Assembly: GCA_027031185.1 (NCBI GenBank)
Contig: JALVEF010000024.1
Location: forward strand, 1-5,776
Source: Saprospiraceae bacterium
Lineage (GTDB): Bacteria; Bacteroidota; Bacteroidia; Chitinophagales; Saprospiraceae
Direction of reading: 5' to 3'
Length of the DNA stretch: 5,776 nucleotides
The number at the start of each line of letters is the position of its first letter. The first letter of the stretch is position 1. Below the pieces are notes generated by a model. It was not told the DNA's origin. It worked only from the letters and a program-made list of their open reading frames with translations, and searched no databases. Made by a program: the position numbers and the translations under genes. Shown in pieces: positions 1 to 5,025 of the stretch.

Positions 1-834
1 AGGGTGCCGGAGCAGGCGTGGGTCCGGTGTCGGCTCCCCGGCAAAAACGTCCAAGCCGACACCGAACAATTTACCGTTGTCCAACGCTTGCAAAAGTGCG
101 TTTTCATCAATGACACCACCGCGGGCAGCATTGATCAAGATGGCATCATCCTTCATCAAGGCGAGTTCGTCCGCGCCGATGAGCGGATGATCTGATGCCG
201 GGACGTGCAGGGTAAGGGCATCACAGCGGCGCAAGACGTCTTCCATAGGGATAGTGATGAGATTGAGTTTTGTCCCTTGCGGGCCAAAGAGTGACAACTC
301 CCGTTCTTTTACATACGGGTCAGCGGCCAATACTTCCATGCCCATCCCGTAGGCCATCCGCGCGACAGCGGCTCCGATGCGTCCCAGTCCGATAATGCCC
401 ATTGTGCTTCCCGCGAGTTGTTTGCCTTTGGAGTAGCTTTTTTTCAGCTGTTTCATATCGCCATGCGCCATTTCCCGGTTGGACCGGTGCATAAAGCGTG
501 CGATGGTCAGCAGGTGTCCCATGACGAGCTCGGCCACGGATTGAGAGGAGGCTCCGGGCGTATTGCGGACTTCGATCCCACGGCTTTGCGCATAGTCCAC
601 GTCTATGTTGTCCAAGCCGACGCCGGCGCGACAGATGAGCCGGATGCGTTGCATTTGATCTATCAGGTCTTTGCGTATTTTGGTGGCACTGCGCACGATA
701 ATGGCATCGTAGTCATTGATGACAAGGGGCAGTTTTTCTTGCGGCACTTTTTCAGTGATGACTTCAAATCCGGCGGCTTCCAATAGCTGTTTGCCGGTGG
801 GGTGGATGCCGTCATTGGCCAGGACTCTTTTCAT
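1..834 (-). CDS. serA: D-3-phosphoglycerate dehydrogenase, partial (C-terminus beyond left edge)
   Basis: The frame is open from ATG at 834 to the window edge: 278 codons, no stop. The product oxidises 3-phosphoglycerate to 3-phosphohydroxypyruvate with NAD+, the first step of serine synthesis, in the cytosol. Visible signatures of the D-2-hydroxyacid dehydrogenase family are: RAGVGLDNID at residues 69-78 (substrate loop); the Rossmann motif GLGRIG at 149-154, followed by D172 in AADPY, which suggests NAD rather than NADP; INAARGG with the catalytic Arg at 238; and DVFAGEP with the catalytic Glu at 267. The catalytic His would lie just past the edge. Family members without an ACT domain run to about 310-330 residues, so roughly 40 residues are probably missing; a C-terminal ACT domain cannot be excluded. 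The start gives a complete N-terminal substrate domain and lies about 18 nt after a promoter-like element. No serC is adjacent upstream, although the two are often paired in Bacteroidota. Another 2-hydroxyacid dehydrogenase is possible but less likely. Confidence 0.9.
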   Translation of the reverse strand, partial: MKRVLANDGIHPTGKQLLEAAGFEVITEKVPQEKLPLVINDYDAIIVRSATKIRKDLIDQMQRIRLICRAGVGLDNIDVDYAQSRGIEVRNTPGASSQSVAELVMGHLLTIARFMHRSNREMAHGDMKQLKKSYSKGKQLAGSTMGIIGLGRIGAAVARMAYGMGMEVLAADPYVKERELSLFGPQGTKLNLITIPMEDVLRRCDALTLHVPASDHPLIGADELALMKDDAILINAARGGVIDENALLQALDNGKLFGVGLDVFAGEPTPDPRLLRHP

Positions 835-851
835 CTTGCGGGATTTTGGTG

Positions 852-859
852 CCAAAGTA
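852..859 (-). promoter_or_regulatory. Possible -7 promoter element of serA
   Basis: Read on the minus strand this is TACTTTGG, close to the Bacteroidota -7 consensus TAnnTTTG (one mismatch, or one base short between TA and TTTG). It ends 17 bases before the serA ATG, so the leader would be very short. No TTG lies at the usual distance upstream; the nearest good one (874-876) is only 14 bases away. The assignment rests on the -7 match and position alone. Confidence 0.4.
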
Positions 860-912
860 CGGCAAAATTTTGTCAATGGCGTGGTCCGGATGTGTGCGGT
901 AGGTACGCCAAA

Positions 913-959
913 CGGGCGGCCAAAAAAAAGCCCCGCCCGGTGCTTTTTTTGGCCGCCCG
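913..959 (-). terminator. A-tract/T-tract hairpin, likely terminator of the M50-like gene
   Basis: An 18-bp inverted repeat has arms at 913-931 and 942-959. Each arm has a G/C-rich outer part (CGGGCGGCC / GGCCGCCCG), a run of A (8) or T (7), and an inner GC, with one unpaired A. The loop region GCCCCGCCCGGTGC can form a further imperfect stem, giving the usual form of an intrinsic terminator with flanking A and U tracts. It is nearly symmetric, so it could work on both strands. The only gene reading into it is the M50-like gene ending at 1068, about 110 bases away; serA starts just beyond, so the hairpin would separate the two same-strand transcripts. Confidence 0.7.
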
Positions 960-1067
960 GCCGGTAAAGCGACCTCCCGGATGACCATTCTTTCCCGTCA
1001 CGTAATATCGTAAATCCGGCGCGCCTGTCGGTACGAACGGCTCACCATTCGGGTGCGCAATCTTTCC

Positions 1068-1736
1068 CTATTTCGGGTCTGCGGTCAGCACCAGTTTTAA
1101 GGTGCCGGCAGTCAGAAGGATGACGATGATGAGCCAAATGTACATCCACACCTTGGCCGGAAAAAGGCCAATGATGGCGGCATACTTGTGAAGGTCGGAG
1201 CTGGGTCCTACGTTAAAGTCCTGAATGATGTACAGCACGGACGCGAGGCCGAAAAACATCAGCGTCTCGTCCTCCCAGTTGGTAAACCGGGTAATAGCGT
1301 ATATGCCCGCGGCAAAGAGTAGCAGGATGACCGTGCTGGTCATTGAGTGAAACCAGAAAAAGGCCGAGATGACCATCAAAATACCGATGAGCCGTAGCAA
1401 CAAGGGCGCCAGGTGCCGGACACGGGCACCGACGTAAAACAGCAGATTGCCGAATATGGCACTGCCGATATAGCCGCCCATCAAAATGATACCACCGCTG
1501 CCACCGGCCGATTGGGTGAATCCACTCCCGTCCGGATTGATTTGGATGGCCGTCACATGCCCGCCGGTCAATATGGTCGCGGCGGCGTGGCCGAATTCGT
1601 GCAGGAAGGTGACAAACAGCGTCACGGGTACCAGCAGTTTGTGCCCGGATGCGCCGCCAAAATAGAACAAGCCGGTGTATATGGCCAGTATAGCAAAGGT
1701 GCGCAGGACCAGATTTCGTTTTTTCTTTGTTCCCAT
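1068..1736 (-). CDS. M50B-like membrane metalloprotease family protein
   Basis: The 222-residue product is a multi-pass inner-membrane protein. After a basic N-terminus (KKKR at 4-7) come hydrophobic segments at roughly 9-29, 34-57, 82-104, 110-148, 159-172 and 194-217. The zinc-binding motif HEFGH is at 46-50, inside the second segment, as in intramembrane or membrane-embedded M50 proteases. It is followed by TGG (57-59), INPDGSG (66-72), GGYIGSAIFGNLL (87-99), and a C-terminal SSDLHKYAAIIG...PAKVWMYIW stretch (179-201). This order matches the Peptidase_M50B-like family; D173 or D181 could be the third metal ligand (inference). Substrate and process are unknown. Site-2 protease relatives cleave anti-sigma factors, but nothing here shows such a partner. 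The ATG at 1736 lies before the basic N-terminus; no clear -7 element is visible upstream. The gene is divergent from iscU, with a strong hairpin in the gap. Confidence 0.82.
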   Translation of the reverse strand: MGTKKKRNLVLRTFAILAIYTGLFYFGGASGHKLLVPVTLFVTFLHEFGHAAATILTGGHVTAIQINPDGSGFTQSAGGSGGIILMGGYIGSAIFGNLLFYVGARVRHLAPLLLRLIGILMVISAFFWFHSMTSTVILLLFAAGIYAITRFTNWEDETLMFFGLASVLYIIQDFNVGPSSDLHKYAAIIGLFPAKVWMYIWLIIVILLTAGTLKLVLTADPK

Positions 1737-1782
1737 TGCGGTATCTTGCCCCGGCCCAATAAACGAAAAGGCAATAGGGATT

Positions 1783-1831
1783 GTTTTCCTCCTGCCATAG
1801 CGGCGGCCTCACCGTATGGCAGGAGGAAAAC
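1783..1831. repeat. Perfect 17-bp inverted repeat with a T run on the plus side
   Basis: The left arm GTTTTCCTCCTGCCATA (1783-1799) is exactly complementary to the right arm TATGGCAGGAGGAAAAC (1815-1831). The 15-base centre can add three pairs (1801-1803 with 1812-1814) past a single bulged G. Seven T residues follow at 1832-1838, so on the plus strand it looks like an intrinsic terminator, yet no plus-strand gene lies upstream. On the minus strand there is no T run, and the hairpin would fall in the leader of the M50-like gene if that promoter is further upstream. It could be an insulating terminator against antisense transcription, a leader structure, or a relic of a lost gene or repeat element. 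Confidence 0.85.
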
Positions 1832-1839
1832 TTTTTTTA

Positions 1840-1895
1840 TTTAGACTTGTTTTAAATAACGGAATGCGCTAATTTCGTGCTGCGAACAGTCTAAA
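1840..1895. repeat. 8-bp inverted repeat flanking the iscU promoter
   Basis: TTTAGACT at 1840-1847 is exactly complementary to AGTCTAAA at 1888-1895. The pair brackets the iscU promoter: the left arm reaches into the -33 TTG and the right arm lies just after the expected transcription start. It could be a pair of operator half-sites, or chance in an A/T-rich gap. Confidence 0.3.
1847..1877 (+). promoter_or_regulatory. iscU-iscA promoter, Bacteroidota type
   Basis: TTG at 1847-1849 and TAATTTCG at 1870-1877 are separated by 20 bases, matching the Bacteroidota consensus TTG-N~20-TAnnTTTG with one mismatch (C for T) in the -7 box. Transcription would begin near 1883, leaving a leader of about 23 bases before the iscU ATG, with no Shine-Dalgarno sequence, as is usual in this phylum. 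Confidence 0.65.
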
Positions 1896-1905
1896 ACACC
1901 GCGTT

Positions 1906-2298
1906 ATGGCTTATTCAAAGAAACTGATAGATCACTTTGAGAACCCCAGAAACGTAGGCACTTTGGATAAAAATGCCAAGAATGTGGGGACCGGCCTGGT
2001 GGGTGCACCCGAGTGTGGGGATGTGATGCGCCTGCAGATCCAGGTCAATGAGGAGACGGGTATCATCGAGGATGCCAAATTCAAGACCTTTGGCTGCGGA
2101 TCGGCCATCGCCTCGTCATCGCTGGCCACCGAGTGGCTCAAAGGGAAGACCATTGACGAAGCGTTGGAAATAGACAACATGGACATTGTGGAGGAGCTGG
2201 CCTTGCCCCCGGTCAAGATCCACTGTTCGGTATTGGCCGAGGATGCCATCAAGAGTGCCATCGCCGACTACAAAGCCAAAAACAGCGATAAGTCATGA
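1906..2298 (+). CDS. iscU: Fe-S cluster assembly scaffold protein IscU
   Basis: The product (130 residues, normal length for IscU) is the cytosolic scaffold on which [2Fe-2S] and [4Fe-4S] clusters are built from iron and the persulfide delivered by cysteine desulfurase. The three cluster-ligand cysteines are C37 (GAPECGD), C64 (FGCGSAIASSS) and C107 (IHCSVLAEDAI), with the conserved D39 and H106. The LPPVK motif at 100-104, bound by the HscA chaperone in ISC systems, marks it as IscU rather than SufU or a NifU domain. The N-terminal YSKKLIDHFENPRNVG is also typical. The gene overlaps iscA by four bases. No iscS, hscA, hscB or fdx is adjacent: upstream is a divergent membrane-protease gene, so the desulfurase must be encoded elsewhere. 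Expression likely comes from the promoter at 1847-1877. Confidence 0.97.
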   Translation: MAYSKKLIDHFENPRNVGTLDKNAKNVGTGLVGAPECGDVMRLQIQVNEETGIIEDAKFKTFGCGSAIASSSLATEWLKGKTIDEALEIDNMDIVEELALPPVKIHCSVLAEDAIKSAIADYKAKNSDKS

Positions 2299-2621
2299 TC
2301 CACATATCCGACATTGCCAAAGAGAAGCTCGAGCAACTCCGCAAAGAGGCCGGCCTGTCGGACGATTACTTCCTTCGTGTCAGTGTCATCAGTGGCGGTT
2401 GTTCCGGCTTGAGCTATAAGATGGACTTCGACAACGAACATCAGGAAGGGGACGAAGTCTTTGAAGACAAAGGTGTCAAGATCGTCACGGACGCCAAGAG
2501 TTTTTTGTACCTGTTTGATACGACGCTGGACTACTCCGGCGGACTAAACGGCAAGGGTTTCTATTTTGACAATCCCAATGCCGCCCGCACCTGCAGTTGC
2601 GGCGAGAGTTTTGCCCTTTGA
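2295..2621 (+). CDS. iscA: A-type Fe-S carrier protein (IscA family)
   Basis: The product (108 residues) belongs to the HesB/IscA/SufA/ErpA family, which accept Fe-S clusters from the scaffold and pass them to target enzymes in the cytosol. The three conserved ligand cysteines are present: C36 in SGGCSGLSY and C100 and C102 in the C-terminal CSCGESF. Length and motif spacing are standard. The ATG at 2295 overlaps the iscU stop as ATGA, implying translational coupling. The name iscA follows from the neighbour; from sequence alone SufA or ErpA cannot be excluded. The stop is followed only 12 bases later by the -33 element of the tRNA-Cys promoter, and no terminator is seen between them, so read-through into the tRNA is likely. 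Confidence 0.94.
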   Translation: MIHISDIAKEKLEQLRKEAGLSDDYFLRVSVISGGCSGLSYKMDFDNEHQEGDEVFEDKGVKIVTDAKSFLYLFDTTLDYSGGLNGKGFYFDNPNAARTCSCGESFAL

Positions 2622-2634
2622 TGCAACATTTTCC

Positions 2635-2665
2635 TTGTGGGAGATGTAAATACTCCGTAACTTTG
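2635..2665 (+). promoter_or_regulatory. Promoter of tRNA-Cys, Bacteroidota type
   Basis: TTG at 2635-2637 and TAACTTTG at 2658-2665 match the Bacteroidota consensus TTG / TAnnTTTG exactly, with a 20-base spacer, the same as at iscU. Transcription would start about five bases before the mature tRNA 5' end at 2676. Confidence 0.75.
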
Positions 2666-2675
2666 TGCGCTCATT

Positions 2676-2746
2676 GGCGACGTGGCCGAGTGGCTAGGCA
2701 CGGCTCTGCAAAAGCTGGTACAGCGGTTCGAGTCCGCTCGTCGCCT
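2676..2746 (+). tRNA. tRNA-Cys (anticodon GCA)
   Basis: The 71-base sequence folds into a full cloverleaf. The acceptor stem GGCGACG pairs with CGTCGCC (2739-2745) over seven bases. The D stem is GCC/GGC. The anticodon stem CGGCT/AGCTG (one G-U pair) holds the loop CTGCAAA (2706-2712) with anticodon GCA at 2708-2710. The variable loop is GTAC, and the T stem AGCGG/CCGCT encloses TTCGAGT. The discriminator base is T73, the identity element of tRNA-Cys. CCA is not encoded (CAC follows), so it must be added enzymatically. It decodes UGC and UGU. Confidence 0.97.
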
Positions 2747-2774
2747 CACACATGACCAGTAAGCTAATTCATTG

Positions 2775-2800
2775 AGTGGTCCGTTGTGGCCACTTTTTTT
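2775..2800 (+). terminator. Intrinsic terminator after tRNA-Cys
   Basis: AGTGGTC (2775-2781) pairs with GGCCACT (2788-2794) with one G-T pair and a six-base loop, and the T run extends to 2800. It lies 29 bases after the tRNA and ends the iscU-iscA/tRNA transcript. The facing gene ends at 2822; on its strand the hairpin has no following T run, so it is unlikely to be an efficient terminator in that direction. Confidence 0.85.
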
Positions 2801-2821
2801 GTGTCCCTACAACAGAGTCAC

Positions 2822-4798
2822 TCACAAAATCTTAAACGTGGTGCGGCGGTTGATTTGGTGCTGCTCTTCGGTGCATTTGCTGCACGGGCAGGGCACAGCA
2901 GGGCTTGATTCGCCATAGCCCCGGGCGACAAGTCTGGTAGCGTCAATGCCCTTGGAGATCAAATATTTGACGACACTCTCGGCCCGTTTTTGAGACAGCT
3001 CTCGATTGTACTTTTCGCTGCCGCGGCAGTCCGTATGGGCGGCCAGTTCAATTTTTATGTCGGGATTGCGCTGGAGGAGACGGACCAGTTTGTCCAGCTC
3101 GGGTTTGGCGTCCGCACGGATCTCCCACTTGTCAAAATCATAGTAGATGTTGCGGATACGTATCTCCTTGTTTTTGAATATTTTGTCAAGCGTGAGCTCC
3201 AGGTCAAAGTGCTGAACAGGATGCGCAGGGTCCCGGCCAAAGCCTTTGGACGAATACGTGACACTGGCTGCCAAGTAGCCGTCCTTTTTGCCGGTGATGG
3301 TAAAGTCTCTGTTTTCGGGTAGCTCAAACATATATTCGCCGTTCTCATTGGTCTGAATGGTGCGAGTGAGCGAGTCATCCCGAATGGTCAGTTCAACGCC
3401 GGGGAGCGGTTTGCGGCCCAGGATTTTGGAGTTGGGATCATCGGGCGTGGCGAATATTTTCTCCAGCGTGGTGATGGTGAGAAAGTTTTTGTAAGTGGTG
3501 GGCGGTGGCGCGGGGGCAGGCGGCTGAATTTTTTTCTTCTCAATGAAAGCCAGGATATCATCGCTGCCGTTGCGGTTGGAGGAGAGAAAGCCGCGTTTGA
3601 CGAAGTCCTTGCCGTTGCCGAAGGCGGTGGGAAGGAAGCAAAAGTCGTCTTTGGGTGAGTTGACGGGGGCCTTCATATTGACGGGCGGGGTCCATTGGTT
3701 GAAGCCGGTACGTACCGTTTTAAAGATGTCCAGACCGCCCATGCCGCCGAGATAGTCGGACGAAAAATAGAGCGTATCGCCGGATATGGTGGGGAATACT
3801 TCATTGCCGGGCGTGTTGATGATCCGGCTCAGGAGATGGGGCGTGCTCCAGCCGGTACGTGTACGCTCGGACAGGTAGAGATCGTAGCCCCCCCATCCGT
3901 CCGGCAAATTGGCCGCAAAGTAGAGGAGGTTGTCATCCGGAGACAAGCACGGGTGCATATAGTTGGCAGTGGAATCCGTCTGAAACTCCAGGGGGACGGG
4001 GCCGGTCCAGCTCGTGCCGTCCCACCGGGCCCGCAGGATCCGGCAGTGAATGCCGTCAGGACCTTTCAGATCGCAACGGGTAAAATAAACTTCCGTGAAG
4101 TCTTGGTTAAAACACAGCGGGCCTTCGTTGTGGGGTGAGTTTATTTTTGGGTCAAAAGGGCGAACAGTCCTGCCGTCAAAGCGGAAAAGGTCCGTAAACG
4201 GTCGCCCTGTCCAGGGGTATATGGGATTTTTCTTTCCGGAGACGGCCCGGCTTCTGTCGGATACAAATACAAATTGGCCGTCCCGGTATGGGGTAAGTGC
4301 GTACTCGTTGGTTTGGTCAGAGTTGAATTCCGGGGGCGTGGAGATGGTGACGGCTTGGCGGTCTGCCGTTTTGGTCCAGTCGATGGCGTTTTGGCAGGCA
4401 TTGATTTCGCGGCGATACTCATAAGGCGAACCGATCTCGCGCCCCAGTTCCTGGAAGGCGAGGATAGCCATCTCGTAGTCGCCCTTTTGTTTGAGCGCCA
4501 GGGCCTGCGCTTTGAGCGCGTCAGGGCCGTAGGATTTGGCATAGGCCTTGGCGTACCAATCCACCGCCTGGTCCGCGCGGCCGGTGAGCCGGTAGGATTC
4601 GCCGATCATAAAGGCAATTTTGCCTTTTTCGGCCGGTGAACCGGTCTTATGGTACTTTTTGGTCAGCAGTTGGATGGCACGTGCGTACTGTTTTTGCTGA
4701 TAGGCAGTGGGACCGTCCTTGATTTTGACGGTATAGGCACAGGCCTGCCCCAGCAGGAGGCCGGCCAGCAGGGCGAAGATGCGCAAACGGCGGGTCAT
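2822..4798 (-). CDS. PorE-like outer-membrane-associated protein: TPR, PD40 propeller, CRD and OmpA domains
   Basis: The product has 658 residues from the ATG at 4798. It begins with a signal peptide (RR at 3-4, hydrophobic 7-19) ending in GQAC; C20 may be lipidated, though the lipobox is not canonical. TPR-like helices span about 28-140. PD40/WD40-like propeller blades lie at about 165-181, 222-241, 280-310, 331-360 and 384-418 (for example LSPDDNLLYFAA and DTLYFSSDYLGG). After a proline-rich linker (426-433) comes a carboxypeptidase-regulatory-like domain (about 440-540). An OmpA C-terminal peptidoglycan-binding domain spans 543-658, with D590 (AAHTD) and R651/R652 (NRR) as the likely diaminopimelate-binding residues. 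This is the domain order of PorE of the type IX secretion and gliding machinery, but Bacteroidota carry several paralogs of the same layout, so the T9SS role is an inference. The frame extends to an ATG at 4909; the start at 4798 is preferred because a signal peptide follows it and a -7 element lies between the two. It is divergent from the receptor gene at 5026. Confidence 0.88.
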   Translation of the reverse strand: MTRRLRIFALLAGLLLGQACAYTVKIKDGPTAYQQKQYARAIQLLTKKYHKTGSPAEKGKIAFMIGESYRLTGRADQAVDWYAKAYAKSYGPDALKAQALALKQKGDYEMAILAFQELGREIGSPYEYRREINACQNAIDWTKTADRQAVTISTPPEFNSDQTNEYALTPYRDGQFVFVSDRSRAVSGKKNPIYPWTGRPFTDLFRFDGRTVRPFDPKINSPHNEGPLCFNQDFTEVYFTRCDLKGPDGIHCRILRARWDGTSWTGPVPLEFQTDSTANYMHPCLSPDDNLLYFAANLPDGWGGYDLYLSERTRTGWSTPHLLSRIINTPGNEVFPTISGDTLYFSSDYLGGMGGLDIFKTVRTGFNQWTPPVNMKAPVNSPKDDFCFLPTAFGNGKDFVKRGFLSSNRNGSDDILAFIEKKKIQPPAPAPPPTTYKNFLTITTLEKIFATPDDPNSKILGRKPLPGVELTIRDDSLTRTIQTNENGEYMFELPENRDFTITGKKDGYLAASVTYSSKGFGRDPAHPVQHFDLELTLDKIFKNKEIRIRNIYYDFDKWEIRADAKPELDKLVRLLQRNPDIKIELAAHTDCRGSEKYNRELSQKRAESVVKYLISKGIDATRLVARGYGESSPAVPCPCSKCTEEQHQINRRTTFKIL

Positions 4799-4812
4799 AG
4801 GCTTATTTTGTC

Positions 4813-4820
4813 CAAAGATA
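4813..4820 (-). promoter_or_regulatory. -7 promoter element of the PorE-like gene
   Basis: On the minus strand this reads TATCTTTG, an exact match to TAnnTTTG, ending 14 bases before the ATG at 4798. No TTG is found at the usual -33 distance; ACTTTC lies nearby. Because transcription from here would start after the upstream ATG at 4909, it supports the shorter protein. Confidence 0.6.
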
Positions 4821-4927
4821 CGGTGCTTAGTCTGAAAGTCCGGTATAATGGGAAACGCCAAAAAAGCGGGGGAAATTTCTATTGATATAGCTAAACGCTT
4901 GATAGTCAATGGATGGTAATTGAACGG

Positions 4928-4944
4928 TTTCGGCTGTGCCGAAA
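4928..4944. repeat. Short palindrome in the divergent promoter region
   Basis: TTTCGGC (4928-4934) and GCCGAAA (4938-4944) form a perfect 7-bp inverted repeat around TGT, continuing into an A9 run (4942-4950). There is no T run after it on the plus strand, so it is not a terminator there. It sits between two divergent envelope genes and could be an operator, but this rests on symmetry and position only. Confidence 0.35.
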
Positions 4945-4984
4945 AAAAAAGGAAAAGTTAGAAAAAAGGTCAATTTGATTTTGC

Positions 4985-4992
4985 TACTTTTG
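4985..4992 (+). promoter_or_regulatory. -7 promoter element of the TonB-dependent receptor gene
   Basis: TACTTTTG matches TAnnTTTG exactly and is followed by C, a common context in Bacteroidota. The upstream stretch 4942-4968 is A-rich without a TTG at the usual distance. Transcription would start near 4998, leaving a leader of about 28 bases before the ATG at 5026. Confidence 0.65.
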
Positions 4993-5025
4993 CAGAAGGA
5001 TTTTTCACTAGCAAAACTTCAAGCG

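Noticed and set aside
418..786. Plus-strand open frame of 122 codons opposite serA
   Set aside because: It is fully antisense to a clear dehydrogenase frame with conserved catalytic motifs; the translation shows no recognisable domain.
1213..1812. Minus-strand open frame of 199 codons overlapping the M50-like gene
   Set aside because: It is a shifted frame of the M50-like gene, rich in R, H and P as expected for a shadow translation, with no family signature.
1821..1826. AGGAGG as a ribosome binding site for iscU
   Set aside because: It is 79 bases before the iscU ATG, upstream of the promoter, and locked in the hairpin arm.
1413..1844. Plus-strand open frame of 143 codons over the M50-like gene and the hairpin
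   Set aside because: It is antisense to the HEFGH-containing membrane protein, has no promoter-like element or recognisable domain, and its end runs through the inverted repeat. The hairpin T run could end such a transcript, but a protein is not supported.
1932..2261. Minus-strand open frame opposite iscU
   Set aside because: It is antisense to a highly conserved IscU frame, with no independent coding evidence.
2561..2749. Minus-strand open frame across the iscA end and the tRNA
   Set aside because: It is antisense to the iscA C-terminus and a complete tRNA-Cys cloverleaf.
3695..4639. Several plus-strand open frames opposite the PorE-like gene
   Set aside because: They arise from the G+C-rich codon pattern of the opposite strand; none shows a domain, signal peptide or promoter.
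4799..4909. N-terminal extension of the PorE-like protein to the ATG at 4909
   Set aside because: It would place 37 residues before a good signal peptide, and a -7 promoter box (4813-4820) lies within it.
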